In this document: in pieces, positions 39,847 to 49,234 of the stretch | Layout: the number at the start of each line of letters is the position of its first letter | How positions within the stretch are numbered: the stretch's first letter is position 1 | DNA from: VRUE01 sp963704545 | GTDB taxonomy: Bacteria > Actinomycetota > Thermoleophilia > Solirubrobacterales > 70-9 | DNA: 64,000 nucleotides | Assembly (NCBI GenBank): GCA_963704545.1 | Contig: OY969915.1 | Span: 1,426,001-1,490,000, forward strand | Reading direction: 5' to 3' | Notes under the pieces: generated by a model | The model's database searches: none | Told to the model about the DNA's origin: nothing | Seen by the model: the letters and a program-made list of their open reading frames with translations, nothing else | Program-made: the position numbers and the translations under genes

Positions 39847-42333
39847 ATGGGTTACGACCCGAAAGAGATAGAGGCAAGGTGGCAGCGGCTGTGGGCCGAG
39901 GGGAAGACCTGGGAGGTCGCAAATCCCGGCCAGCCCGGCTACGACGACTCCAAGCCGAAGTCCTACGTGCTGGAGATGCTGCCCTACCCCTCGGGGCAGC
40001 CCCATGTAGGACACCTCAAGTGCTACGCGGTCGGCGACGCGATCGCCCACTTCCGCCGCCGCCAGGGCTTCGAGGTGATCCACCCGATGGGCTATGACTC
40101 CTTCGGCCTGCCGGCCGAGAACAACGCGATCAAGACCGGCGAGCCGCCGCGCGTGGCGACCGAGCGCTCGATCGAGTCCTTCCAGCGCCAGTTCCGCGAG
40201 TGGGGCATCTCGATCGACTGGTCGCGCGAACTGGCGACCCACACGCCCGAGTACTACCGCTGGACGCAGTGGATCTTCCTCCAGCTCTTCGAGAAGGGCC
40301 TCGCCTACCGCACCGAGGCGCCGGTCCAGTGGTGCCCGAAGGACGCCACCGTGCTCGCCAACGAGCAGGTCGTCGACGGCCGCTGCGAGCGCTGCGGCAC
40401 CGAGGTCGTGCAGCGAAAGCTCGAGCAGTGGTTCTTCAAGACCACCGAGTACGCCGAGCGCCTGCTCGCCGACTTCGAGCAGCTCGAGTCCTGGCCCGAG
40501 CACGTGATCACGATGCAGCGCAACTGGATCGGCCGCTCCGAGGGCGCCGAGGTCGTCTTCCGCTGCGAGGAGCTGGGCCTCGACTTCCCCGTCTTCACCA
40601 CCCGGCCCGACACGCTCTTCGGCGCCACCTTCTTCGTCCTCGCCCCCGAGCACCCCGAGCTGGAGCGGCTCGTCGCCGGCACTCCCGCAGAGGAGGCGGT
40701 GCGCGAGTACGTCGACCGCGCCGCCCGCGAGTCGGCTGAGGAACGCGGTGCCGAGGACCGCGAGAAGACCGGCGTGCCGCTCGGCCGCGCGGTCGTCAAC
40801 CCGGTCAATGGCGAGGAGATCCCGATGTTCGTCGCCGACTACGTGCTGATGGAGTACGGCACCGGCGCGATCATGGCCGTCCCCGCCCACGACGAGCGCG
40901 ACTACGAGTTCGCCAAGGCCTTCGAGCTGCCGGTCCGCCGCGTGATCGAGGGCACCGACCCCGAGGCGGCCCGCGACGACGTCGGCTTGCCCTACCCCGG
41001 CGACGGGCCGATGACCGGCTCGGGACGCTTCGACGGCAAGGTCAACCGCGAGGCCTACGAGGAGATCGTCGCCTGGCTCGCCGAGGAGGGCCGCGGCGAG
41101 AAGTCCGTCAACTACCGCCTGCGCGACTGGCTGGTCTCCCGCCAGCGCTACTGGGGCGCGCCGATCCCGGTCGTCTACTGCGAGGACTGCGGCATCGTGC
41201 CCGTGCCCGACGACCAGCTGCCGGTCGAGCTGCCCGAGATCGAGGACTATGCGCCACAGGGCAAGAGCCCCCTGGCGGCCGCCGAGGACTGGGTCGCCAC
41301 CGAGTGCCCGCACTGCGGCAAGGCGGCACGGCGCGAGACCGACACGATGGACACCTTCGTCGACTCCTCCTGGTACTTCATCCGCTACCTCGACCCGCGC
41401 AACGGGGCGGCCGCCTGGGACCGCGCCGCCTCCGACCACTGGCTGCCGGTCGACCAGTACATCGGGGGGGTCGAGCACGCGATCCTGCACCTGATGTACG
41501 CGCGCTTCTTCACCAAGGCGCTTTTTGATCTTGGCCAGCTCGACGTGGAGGAGCCCTTCGCCAACCTCTTCGCGCAGGGGATGATCACCCGCGACGGGGC
41601 GAAGATGTCGAAGTCGCGCGGCAACACGGTCAGCCCCGCCGAGTACGTCGAGCGCTACGGCGCCGACACAGCCCGTACCTACATCTGCTTCATGGGCCCG
41701 CCCGAGCGCGACGCCGATTGGGCCGACGAGGGAGTGGAGGGGGTCAACCGCTTCCTCTCGCGCCTCTGGCGGCTCTGCGAGGAGGTCGAGCCGAGGGAGG
41801 CCGCCGAGCTCGACGCCGCCGCGGCCGAGGGCGATGCGCGCACGCTTCTCGCCAAGGCGCACTGGGCGATCGACAAGGTGACGCGGGATTTCGAGCGCGG
41901 CTTCCAGTTCAACACCGCGATCGCCGCGACGATGGAGCTGGTCAATGACGCCTACCGGCTGAAGGACCGCCTCTACGGCAGCTCCGGGGGAACCGCCGCG
42001 GTCCGCTTCGCCACCGCCACCGCGGCATCGCTGGTCTTCCCCTTCGCCCCGCACCTGGGCGCCGAGATCTGGGAGCGGCTCGCGGGTGGGCGGGTGTGGG
42101 AGCAGCCCTGGCCCGACGCCGACCCGGCCCTGCTGGTCAGCGAGACCGTGACCCTCGTCGTCCAGGTCAACGGCAAGCTGCGCGACCGGATCGAGGCCGC
42201 CGCGGACGCCCCGGAAGACAAACTGCTCGCGCTCGCACGCGCCAGCGAGAAGGTCAGCCGCTTCCTCGACGGCAAGGAGGTCGTCAAGGAGATCGTGGTC
42301 CCGGGCAAACTGGTGAACCTGGTGGTCCGGTAG
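39847..42333 (+). CDS. leuS: Leucyl-tRNA synthetase
   Basis: An 828-aa class Ia synthetase that charges tRNA-Leu in the cytosol. It has the HIGH motif HVGH at 53-56 (PYPSGQPHVGHL) and KMSKS exactly at 586-590. The CP1 editing domain carries the TTRPDTLFGATF signature, and a zinc-like CERCGTEV and CEDCG pair flanks it. A C-terminal VQVNGKLRDRIE segment is the tRNA-binding end typical of bacterial LeuRS. Length is normal. A leaderless-type -10 box precedes it. Confidence 0.97.
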   Translation: MGYDPKEIEARWQRLWAEGKTWEVANPGQPGYDDSKPKSYVLEMLPYPSGQPHVGHLKCYAVGDAIAHFRRRQGFEVIHPMGYDSFGLPAENNAIKTGEPPRVATERSIESFQRQFREWGISIDWSRELATHTPEYYRWTQWIFLQLFEKGLAYRTEAPVQWCPKDATVLANEQVVDGRCERCGTEVVQRKLEQWFFKTTEYAERLLADFEQLESWPEHVITMQRNWIGRSEGAEVVFRCEELGLDFPVFTTRPDTLFGATFFVLAPEHPELERLVAGTPAEEAVREYVDRAARESAEERGAEDREKTGVPLGRAVVNPVNGEEIPMFVADYVLMEYGTGAIMAVPAHDERDYEFAKAFELPVRRVIEGTDPEAARDDVGLPYPGDGPMTGSGRFDGKVNREAYEEIVAWLAEEGRGEKSVNYRLRDWLVSRQRYWGAPIPVVYCEDCGIVPVPDDQLPVELPEIEDYAPQGKSPLAAAEDWVATECPHCGKAARRETDTMDTFVDSSWYFIRYLDPRNGAAAWDRAASDHWLPVDQYIGGVEHAILHLMYARFFTKALFDLGQLDVEEPFANLFAQGMITRDGAKMSKSRGNTVSPAEYVERYGADTARTYICFMGPPERDADWADEGVEGVNRFLSRLWRLCEEVEPREAAELDAAAAEGDARTLLAKAHWAIDKVTRDFERGFQFNTAIAATMELVNDAYRLKDRLYGSSGGTAAVRFATATAASLVFPFAPHLGAEIWERLAGGRVWEQPWPDADPALLVSETVTLVVQVNGKLRDRIEAAADAPEDKLLALARASEKVSRFLDGKEVVKEIVVPGKLVNLVVR

Positions 42334-42340
42334 GGCCGAG

Positions 42341-42415
42341 AATCAAGCAGATCAAGGACGCAGGGAGCGTGGCGTGCTCTGCACGTGAGCGACCGAGGAC
42401 GCCGATATGCGCCGA
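42341..42415 (+). repeat. Intergenic hairpin motif, copy 1
   Basis: It contains CAAGCAGATCAAGGACG (42344-42360), then GGGAG, a hairpin CGTGC-TCT-GCACG, then CGACCGAGGACGC and ATATGCGCCG. Copy 2 is at 47191-47255. The flanks are conserved while the hairpin sequence differs yet still pairs. It lies directly after leuS. Confidence 0.65.
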
Positions 42416-42450
42416 TCCTCGGACCTACCGGTTTCTGGTACAAAGCGCGC

Positions 42451-42846
42451 GTGCAAGTCAGGAGGCTCGCAGAGGCGCCGGTGGAGGAGTGGCACCGCCT
42501 GCGCACACATGTGCTGATGGACGCGGGCGAACTTGGCTCGCGCAACCTCTCGGTCACCTGGCTGGAGCTCCCCGCCGGGGCCGAGCAGTCGCTGCGCTCT
42601 CACGAAGAGGCCGAGCAGGTCTACGTGGTGATCAGGGGAGCGGGCTCGATGTCCGTGGCGGGGGACACGCAGCGGGTAGCCGAGGGCGACCTGATCCTGG
42701 TCCCGCCCGCGACTGACCACTCGATCGCCAACGACGGCGAGGGCGAACTCGCCTGCATCTCGGTGCAGTCGCCACCGGTCGCTGCCTCGGAGCTGTACAG
42801 CGACCAATTGGCCGAGGTCGCTGGTTATGACGACGAAGACTTGTAG
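42451..42846 (+). CDS. Cupin-domain protein
   Basis: A 131-aa protein from GTG 42451; the frame reaches back to 42385, but that part lies in the repeat element. Cupin motif 1 is degenerate, RSHEEAEQVYVVIRGAGSM, and motif 2 is DLILVPPATDHSIAN, so two His and a Glu could bind a metal. Cupins of this size range from isomerases to sugar or small-molecule sensors. The ligand is not readable. It lies between leuS and comEA, without clear functional links. Confidence 0.75.
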   Translation: MQVRRLAEAPVEEWHRLRTHVLMDAGELGSRNLSVTWLELPAGAEQSLRSHEEAEQVYVVIRGAGSMSVAGDTQRVAEGDLILVPPATDHSIANDGEGELACISVQSPPVAASELYSDQLAEVAGYDDEDL

Positions 42847-42903
42847 CTAAACCGTGTGACTGCGCGCGCCACGTGCGCGCCTGCATCGGGGACGGTTCGG
42901 GGC

Positions 42904-43500
42904 ATGCCCGAGCTGAGCAGGTCGCAGATCGCTGTCTACGGCGCCGTCGCGGTGTTGTTGCTCCTGCTCGGGGCGCGGGCGATTCGGGCCGAGGGGAGCG
43001 GCTCCACCTACCAGCCCGCCCCGAGCTTCGCCTCCGGCGAATCGTCTGATGCGAGTGGCGGCTTCAGCCTCGACTCGTCCGGTGGCGACGTGGTCGTGCA
43101 CGTCACCGGCGCGGTCGCCCGCCCCGGCGTCTACCGGCTGCCGATGGGTGCGCGGGTCACCGACGCGGTTTCGCGGGCGGGCGGGCCCAGCGACGGTGCC
43201 CTGCTGGAAGCGATCAACCTGGCGGCCCGGCTCGCCGACGGCCAGCAGGTGGTCGTGCCGGAGGCTGGGCCCGGGGGCGCGCCGCTCGCAACGGCCGGGA
43301 GCGAGGACGGCCCGATCAGCCTCGGCACGGCCACGGCCGAGCAGCTGGAAACGATCGACGGGATCGGTCCCGTGACCGCGCAGAAGATCCTCGAATACCG
43401 CGACGGGCAGGGCGGCCTCGCCTCGGTCGACCAGCTCGACCAGGTGAGCGGGATCGGGCCGGCGACGATGGAGTCGCTGCGAGCACGGCTCCAGCCCTAG
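42904..43500 (+). CDS. comEA: Competence protein ComEA (DNA receptor)
   Basis: A 198-aa protein from ATG 42904. It has an N-terminal membrane anchor (residues 9-24), an extracytoplasmic linker, a SLBB domain (VVVHVTGAVARPGVYRLP, about 60-115), then a helix-hairpin-helix pair (TAEQLETIDGIGPVTAQKI, then DQVSGIGPATMESLR). It binds incoming double-stranded DNA and hands it to the ComEC channel encoded next, 7 bases downstream. Domain order and size are typical of Gram-positive ComEA. Confidence 0.93.
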   Translation: MPELSRSQIAVYGAVAVLLLLLGARAIRAEGSGSTYQPAPSFASGESSDASGGFSLDSSGGDVVVHVTGAVARPGVYRLPMGARVTDAVSRAGGPSDGALLEAINLAARLADGQQVVVPEAGPGGAPLATAGSEDGPISLGTATAEQLETIDGIGPVTAQKILEYRDGQGGLASVDQLDQVSGIGPATMESLRARLQP

Positions 43501-43507
43501 GTGCGCG

Positions 43508-45394
<1,887 letters not shown>

Positions 45395-45468
45395 GAAAAC
45401 TCAACGAATCTTCGAGGCAAAACTAGGGGTTTTGGCCGGTTGCGCTTGGGACTACGGCTGGGCCGCCG

Positions 45469-46197
45469 ATGAGCGTAGAGGTGGCCCCCAGGCTTCGACA
45501 GGCGCTGTCCAACTCCGTGCTCGGCTCGAGCCTGGCGGGAGATGGCCTGCTGGTCCGGCTGCGCAGAGCCACGATCGCCTTGCTGGCGGTGGTTGCCGCG
45601 GTCGGCTTGGGTTTGATCGCCTTCGTCTCGCAGGTCGGCTGGCCCACGGTGTTCAGCGGCCCGATTCCAGCCGGTCCCGAGCCCGGTGTCGTGCGCAACG
45701 ACCCGATAGCCGCACCTCGGCTTTTCGTATCGCAGCCCAGCACGCGCGCGCAGGCGGCGGTTCGGCGGGCCGCCGCGACTTCGCTCGAGGGCGCCGGAGT
45801 GAGAGCGCCCTCCGTTCGCTCCGGCTCGGAGATCGGATCCTCGCACCAGGTCGAAGCGCCTCCGGTCGAACCAGCTCCGCCGGCCCAGTCACCTCCGCAG
45901 GAAGCGGAAGCCCCCGAGGCCACGCCGGAGCCGGCGCCCACTGTGGTGTCGAGCCCGGCCCGCGCCAGGCCTCCTGACGTCGAAGAGACCCGCGCAGTTC
46001 GCGCGTCGAAGGCTGGTAGGCACCCGGGTAAGCCAAGCGGGAAGCGCGGCAATGGGCCGAAGGCGGAGTCGTCGCCACCTCCACGGGCGGAAGACGAGGG
46101 CGACTACGATCAGGAAGAGGACGACAGCGCGCCGGAGAAGGACGATCGTGGATCCGGCCACCACGGTCACGGAAAACCGGACTGGGCAGGACACTAG
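45469..46197 (+). CDS. Single-pass membrane protein with long disordered tail
   Basis: A 242-aa protein with a short cytoplasmic start, one membrane helix (about 36-54), then 190 residues rich in Pro, Ala, Glu and Arg, ending in an acidic Asp/Glu stretch and a His/Gly tail. No domain is seen. It lies between comEC and holA, 74 bases after comEC; its stop overlaps the -10 box of holA. It could be a wall-spanning spacer protein. Function is unknown. Confidence 0.6.
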   Translation: MSVEVAPRLRQALSNSVLGSSLAGDGLLVRLRRATIALLAVVAAVGLGLIAFVSQVGWPTVFSGPIPAGPEPGVVRNDPIAAPRLFVSQPSTRAQAAVRRAAATSLEGAGVRAPSVRSGSEIGSSHQVEAPPVEPAPPAQSPPQEAEAPEATPEPAPTVVSSPARARPPDVEETRAVRASKAGRHPGKPSGKRGNGPKAESSPPPRAEDEGDYDQEEDDSAPEKDDRGSGHHGHGKPDWAGH

Positions 46198-46200
46198 ACT
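46195..46200 (+). promoter_or_regulatory. -10 box for holA, leaderless-type
   Basis: TAGACT ends 8 nt before ATG 46209. The same hexamer precedes the hadA-like gene and hrcA. Confidence 0.5.
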
Positions 46201-46208
46201 CGGCCGCG

Positions 46209-47183
46209 ATGGCCGAGGGCTTGGTAGCGCTGTATCTGATCGCCGGCACCGACGGGGCGAAGATCGATGCCACGCGGGCCCGGCTGCGTGCCCGCGCGGA
46301 AGGCGACGGCGGCGCCGGGGCGCTGGAGGTCTTCGAGCCTAGCGAGGGCAGAGGGGCCCCCGACCACGAGGCGCTGCTGGCGGCGATCCCGGCGATGTCG
46401 CTGACCGAGACCCGCCGTTACCTGCTCGCCGACGGCGTCGAGCGCTGGCGCGACAAGCAGCTGGAGGCCGTCGCAGCTGCGATCGGCGCTCTGCCGCCCG
46501 AGCTGACCGTCGTCCTGATCGCGCGGGCCAAGGCGCCGGCGAAGCTGGCGAAGGCGGTCAAGGCGGCGCAGGGCGAGATCCACGAGTTCGAGGCGCCGAA
46601 GGCGCGCGACATGCCGCGTCTCATGGTCGGCGAAGCCAAGAACCTCGGGTTCGCGCTGGAGCCCGCCGCGGCCCGTATGCTCGTCGACCGCATGGGGGCC
46701 AACCCGGTGCGGCTGCGCAACGAGCTCGGCCGCCTGGCGCTCTGGGCCGGGGAGGGGGGGCAGGTGACGGCCGCCGACCTCGACGCGATGGTCTCCGACA
46801 CGTCCGAAGCCGCGGTTTGGGCGCTCTCCGACGCCCTGCTGGAGCGCAACCCGGCGAAGGCGGGCGGGCTGGCCGAGCAGCTGATCTCGCAGGGGGAGAA
46901 CGTGACCGGCCTGATCTACGGCCTCGCCTCTCGGTTGCGCAAAGCCTGCGCCGCGGCCGCTCAGCTTGAGGAGGGGGTGCCGCCGAAGCAGGTCGAGGCA
47001 GGCCTCGGGATGCACCCCTACGCGGCGAAGCAGCTGGTGGCGAGGCTGGGCAAGGCGAGTCTCGAAGACCTTCATGAGGCGACGACGACCCTGGCGGACC
47101 TCGAGGTCTCCTGCCGGGGCGGGGCCGACTATGGCGACGAGCTGGCGTTCACTCTCGCCGTGAGAGATATCGCTGTCGCCTGA
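46209..47183 (+). CDS. holA: DNA polymerase III delta subunit
   Basis: A 324-aa clamp-loader subunit. It opens the sliding clamp ring as part of the delta-tau-delta' complex. The N-terminal third has the AAA+-like layout without a functional Walker A (LYLIAGTDGAKIDATRARL), followed by AIPAMSLTETRRYLLADGVE. The middle has GANPVRLRNELGRLALWAG, the most conserved HolA segment. The C-terminal collar is helical (MHPYAAKQLVARL). Position between comEC and rpsT is the usual bacterial order. Confidence 0.92.
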   Translation: MAEGLVALYLIAGTDGAKIDATRARLRARAEGDGGAGALEVFEPSEGRGAPDHEALLAAIPAMSLTETRRYLLADGVERWRDKQLEAVAAAIGALPPELTVVLIARAKAPAKLAKAVKAAQGEIHEFEAPKARDMPRLMVGEAKNLGFALEPAAARMLVDRMGANPVRLRNELGRLALWAGEGGQVTAADLDAMVSDTSEAAVWALSDALLERNPAKAGGLAEQLISQGENVTGLIYGLASRLRKACAAAAQLEEGVPPKQVEAGLGMHPYAAKQLVARLGKASLEDLHEATTTLADLEVSCRGGADYGDELAFTLAVRDIAVA

Positions 47184-47190
47184 GGAGCGA

Positions 47191-47255
47191 AAACCAAGCA
47201 GATCAAGGACGAGCGAGGGAGTGTGCTTCCGCACACGACCGAACGAGGACGCTGA
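47191..47255 (+). repeat. Intergenic hairpin motif, copy 2
   Basis: Shares CAAGCAGATCAAGGACG (47195-47211) with copy 1 at 42344-42360, then GAGGGA, a hairpin GTGTGC-TTCC-GCACAC, then ACGAGGACGC and GATGCGCCG. It lies just after holA, between convergent holA and rpsT. Confidence 0.65.
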
Positions 47256-47275
47256 GATGCGCCGGTTTGCAGCCC

Positions 47276-47533
47276 TCAGGCGGCAGCGATACGGGCGGCT
47301 CTGGACTTCTTGCGCGCACCGGTGTTCTTGTGCAGGGCGCCCTTCTGGACCGCCTTGTCGATCTTGGAGACGAGGGCCTGGTGCTCGGCCTCGACCTTGC
47401 TCGAGTCGCCGGCCTCGGCCGCGCTTTCGAGCCGGCGGAAGTAGGTCTTCACCGTGCTCGTGAGCAGGCGGTTCTCCGTGCGCTCGCGCTCGCTGCGTAG
47501 GATCCGCTTCTTCTGTGAGGCTATGTTCGCCAT
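47276..47533 (-). CDS. rpsT: 30S ribosomal protein S20
   Basis: An 85-aa basic three-helix protein that binds 16S rRNA early in 30S assembly. The family sequence is clear: MANIASQKKRILRSERERTEN, then TYFRRLESAAEAG and LHKNTGARKKSRAARIAAA. A TATAGT -10 box on the minus strand (complement of 47549-47554) lies 15 nt before the ATG. Size is normal for S20. The next gene, murJ, is divergent. Confidence 0.97.
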   Translation of the reverse strand: MANIASQKKRILRSERERTENRLLTSTVKTYFRRLESAAEAGDSSKVEAEHQALVSKIDKAVQKGALHKNTGARKKSRAARIAAA

Positions 47534-47569
47534 GTTTCCGGCGGCTGACTATAGCGAGTGAGATAGGTA

Positions 47570-49234
47570 TTGGAGACCCCCGAGACGCCGGACGGGCAGA
47601 CGCCGGACGGGCACGACATCGAGGCGGACGCCGCGCTGCGCGCCGCCGAGGCCTTCGATCCCGGCGAGGAACCTTCGCCTGAGCCGTCGCCCGGCCGGAT
47701 CGCCCGCTCTACCGCGTTCTTCTCGATCGCGACCGCCGCATCGCGGGTCGCCGGGCTCGGTCGGGAGATCGTCGCCGCTTCCTATTACGGGGTCAGCGGC
47801 CCGATGTCCGCCTTCACGATCGCCTTCCAGGTTCCCAACCTGGTCAGGGCCCTCTTCGCCGACGCGGCGCTGCAGCCGGCCTTCGTGCCGATCTTCACCG
47901 AGCAGCTGGAGAAGAAGAACTACCGCGAGGCGTTCAGGCTGGCGTCGACGCTGCTGCTGCTCGTCACCCTCGTCCTCGGTGCGATCACGGCCCTCTTCGT
48001 CCTCGCCGCTCCGGTCATCATGCCGCTCGTCGCGCCGGGCTTCGAAGGGGCGATCCTCGACCTCACGATCACCCTCTCCCAGGTCCTCTTCCCGATCCTG
48101 ATCCTGCTCGGGGTCAGCGGGGTCGTCGTCGGCGTACTCAACAGCTACGACCGCTTCGGCGCCTTCGCGATCTCGCCGCTGTTCTGGAACCTGACGATCA
48201 TCACCCTCGTCGTCGTCCTCGCCCCGATGTTCGAGGGCCAGGACCGGATCTACGCCTACGCGATCGGCATCCTCGCCGGCACCCTGGTCCAGCTCCTGAT
48301 CCCCGCCTTCGACCTGCGCAACACCCCGTTCAAGTTCGAGTGGAGCTTCGATTGGCGCAACCGCGACGTGCGGCGGGTGCTGCTGCTGATGCTGCCGGTG
48401 ACGATCAGCCTCGGCCTGATCAACTTCAACCTGATCATCAACAGCCTCTTCGGCACGCTCGTCAGCGACCAGGCGCCGGCGGCGATCGACAAGGCCTTCC
48501 GCATCTACCAGCTGCCGCAGGGGATCTTCTCGGTCGCGATCGCGACCGTCCTCTTCCCGACCCTCGCCCGGTTCGCCGCTCGCGGCGAGCACGGCAACCT
48601 GCGGGCGACGATGACCAACGGGATGCGCCAGATCCTCTTCGTCCTCGTCCCCGCGGCGGCCGCGATCCTCGTCCTCTCCGACCCGATGGTCCGGCTCGTC
48701 TTCCAGCGCGGCGAGTTCACCCCGGAGCAGACCACGCTGGTGGCGACGGCGCTCTTCTGGTTCGCCTTCTCGCTTCCTGCCAACGGGCTCTTCCTGCTCC
48801 TCACCCGCACCTTCTTCAGCCTGCAGCGGCCCTGGGTGCCGACCAGCATCGCGGCGGCGAATCTCGCCGTCACGGCCCTCGCCGCGCTCGGCCTCTACCA
48901 CCTCGGGGTCGGCGGGATCGTCGCCGCGACCGCGATCGCCACCGTCGCCAGCGTCGTCGTCCAGTGCGTGATCCTGCGGCGGATGCTCGATGGCCTAGAG
49001 CTCGGTCGCCTGCTCGACACCGGCCTCCGCATCGCCGCAGCAGCCGCCGCCCTGGCCGCCGTCTCCTTCGGCGTCTGGGACGTGCTCGACAACGCGCTCG
49101 GGCGGGGCCTCCTGGGCCAGATCGTCTCCCTGGGCGTCGCCCTCGGCCTCGGCGGCCTGACCTACCTCGGGGCGGCGAAACTGCTCCGCATCGCCGAGCT
49201 GGAGCAGATCGTGCGCCTCGTGCGGCGGCGCTAG
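47570..49234 (+). CDS. murJ: Lipid II flippase MurJ
   Basis: A 554-aa MOP-superfamily protein with about 14 membrane helices that flips lipid II for peptidoglycan synthesis. A Glu/Pro-rich cytoplasmic start (residues 1-40) precedes GRIARSTAFFSIATAASRV. Conserved loops include GREIVAASYYGVSG, ADAALQPAFVPIFTE and YQLPQGIFSVAIATVLFPTLA. TTG 47570 is used; no better start is seen upstream. Its stop is adjacent to the ATG of the next gene, so the two are co-translated. Confidence 0.94.
   Translation: METPETPDGQTPDGHDIEADAALRAAEAFDPGEEPSPEPSPGRIARSTAFFSIATAASRVAGLGREIVAASYYGVSGPMSAFTIAFQVPNLVRALFADAALQPAFVPIFTEQLEKKNYREAFRLASTLLLLVTLVLGAITALFVLAAPVIMPLVAPGFEGAILDLTITLSQVLFPILILLGVSGVVVGVLNSYDRFGAFAISPLFWNLTIITLVVVLAPMFEGQDRIYAYAIGILAGTLVQLLIPAFDLRNTPFKFEWSFDWRNRDVRRVLLLMLPVTISLGLINFNLIINSLFGTLVSDQAPAAIDKAFRIYQLPQGIFSVAIATVLFPTLARFAARGEHGNLRATMTNGMRQILFVLVPAAAAILVLSDPMVRLVFQRGEFTPEQTTLVATALFWFAFSLPANGLFLLLTRTFFSLQRPWVPTSIAAANLAVTALAALGLYHLGVGGIVAATAIATVASVVVQCVILRRMLDGLELGRLLDTGLRIAAAAAALAAVSFGVWDVLDNALGRGLLGQIVSLGVALGLGGLTYLGAAKLLRIAELEQIVRLVRRR

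Noticed and set aside
39778..42054. A 758-codon minus-strand ORF over leuS
   Set aside because: Shadow of leuS with low-complexity, His/Asp/Leu/Gly-biased composition; leuS is certain.
42385..42450. Upstream start of the cupin protein
   Set aside because: The extra codons fall inside the repeated hairpin motif; GTG 42451 gives the normal cupin start.
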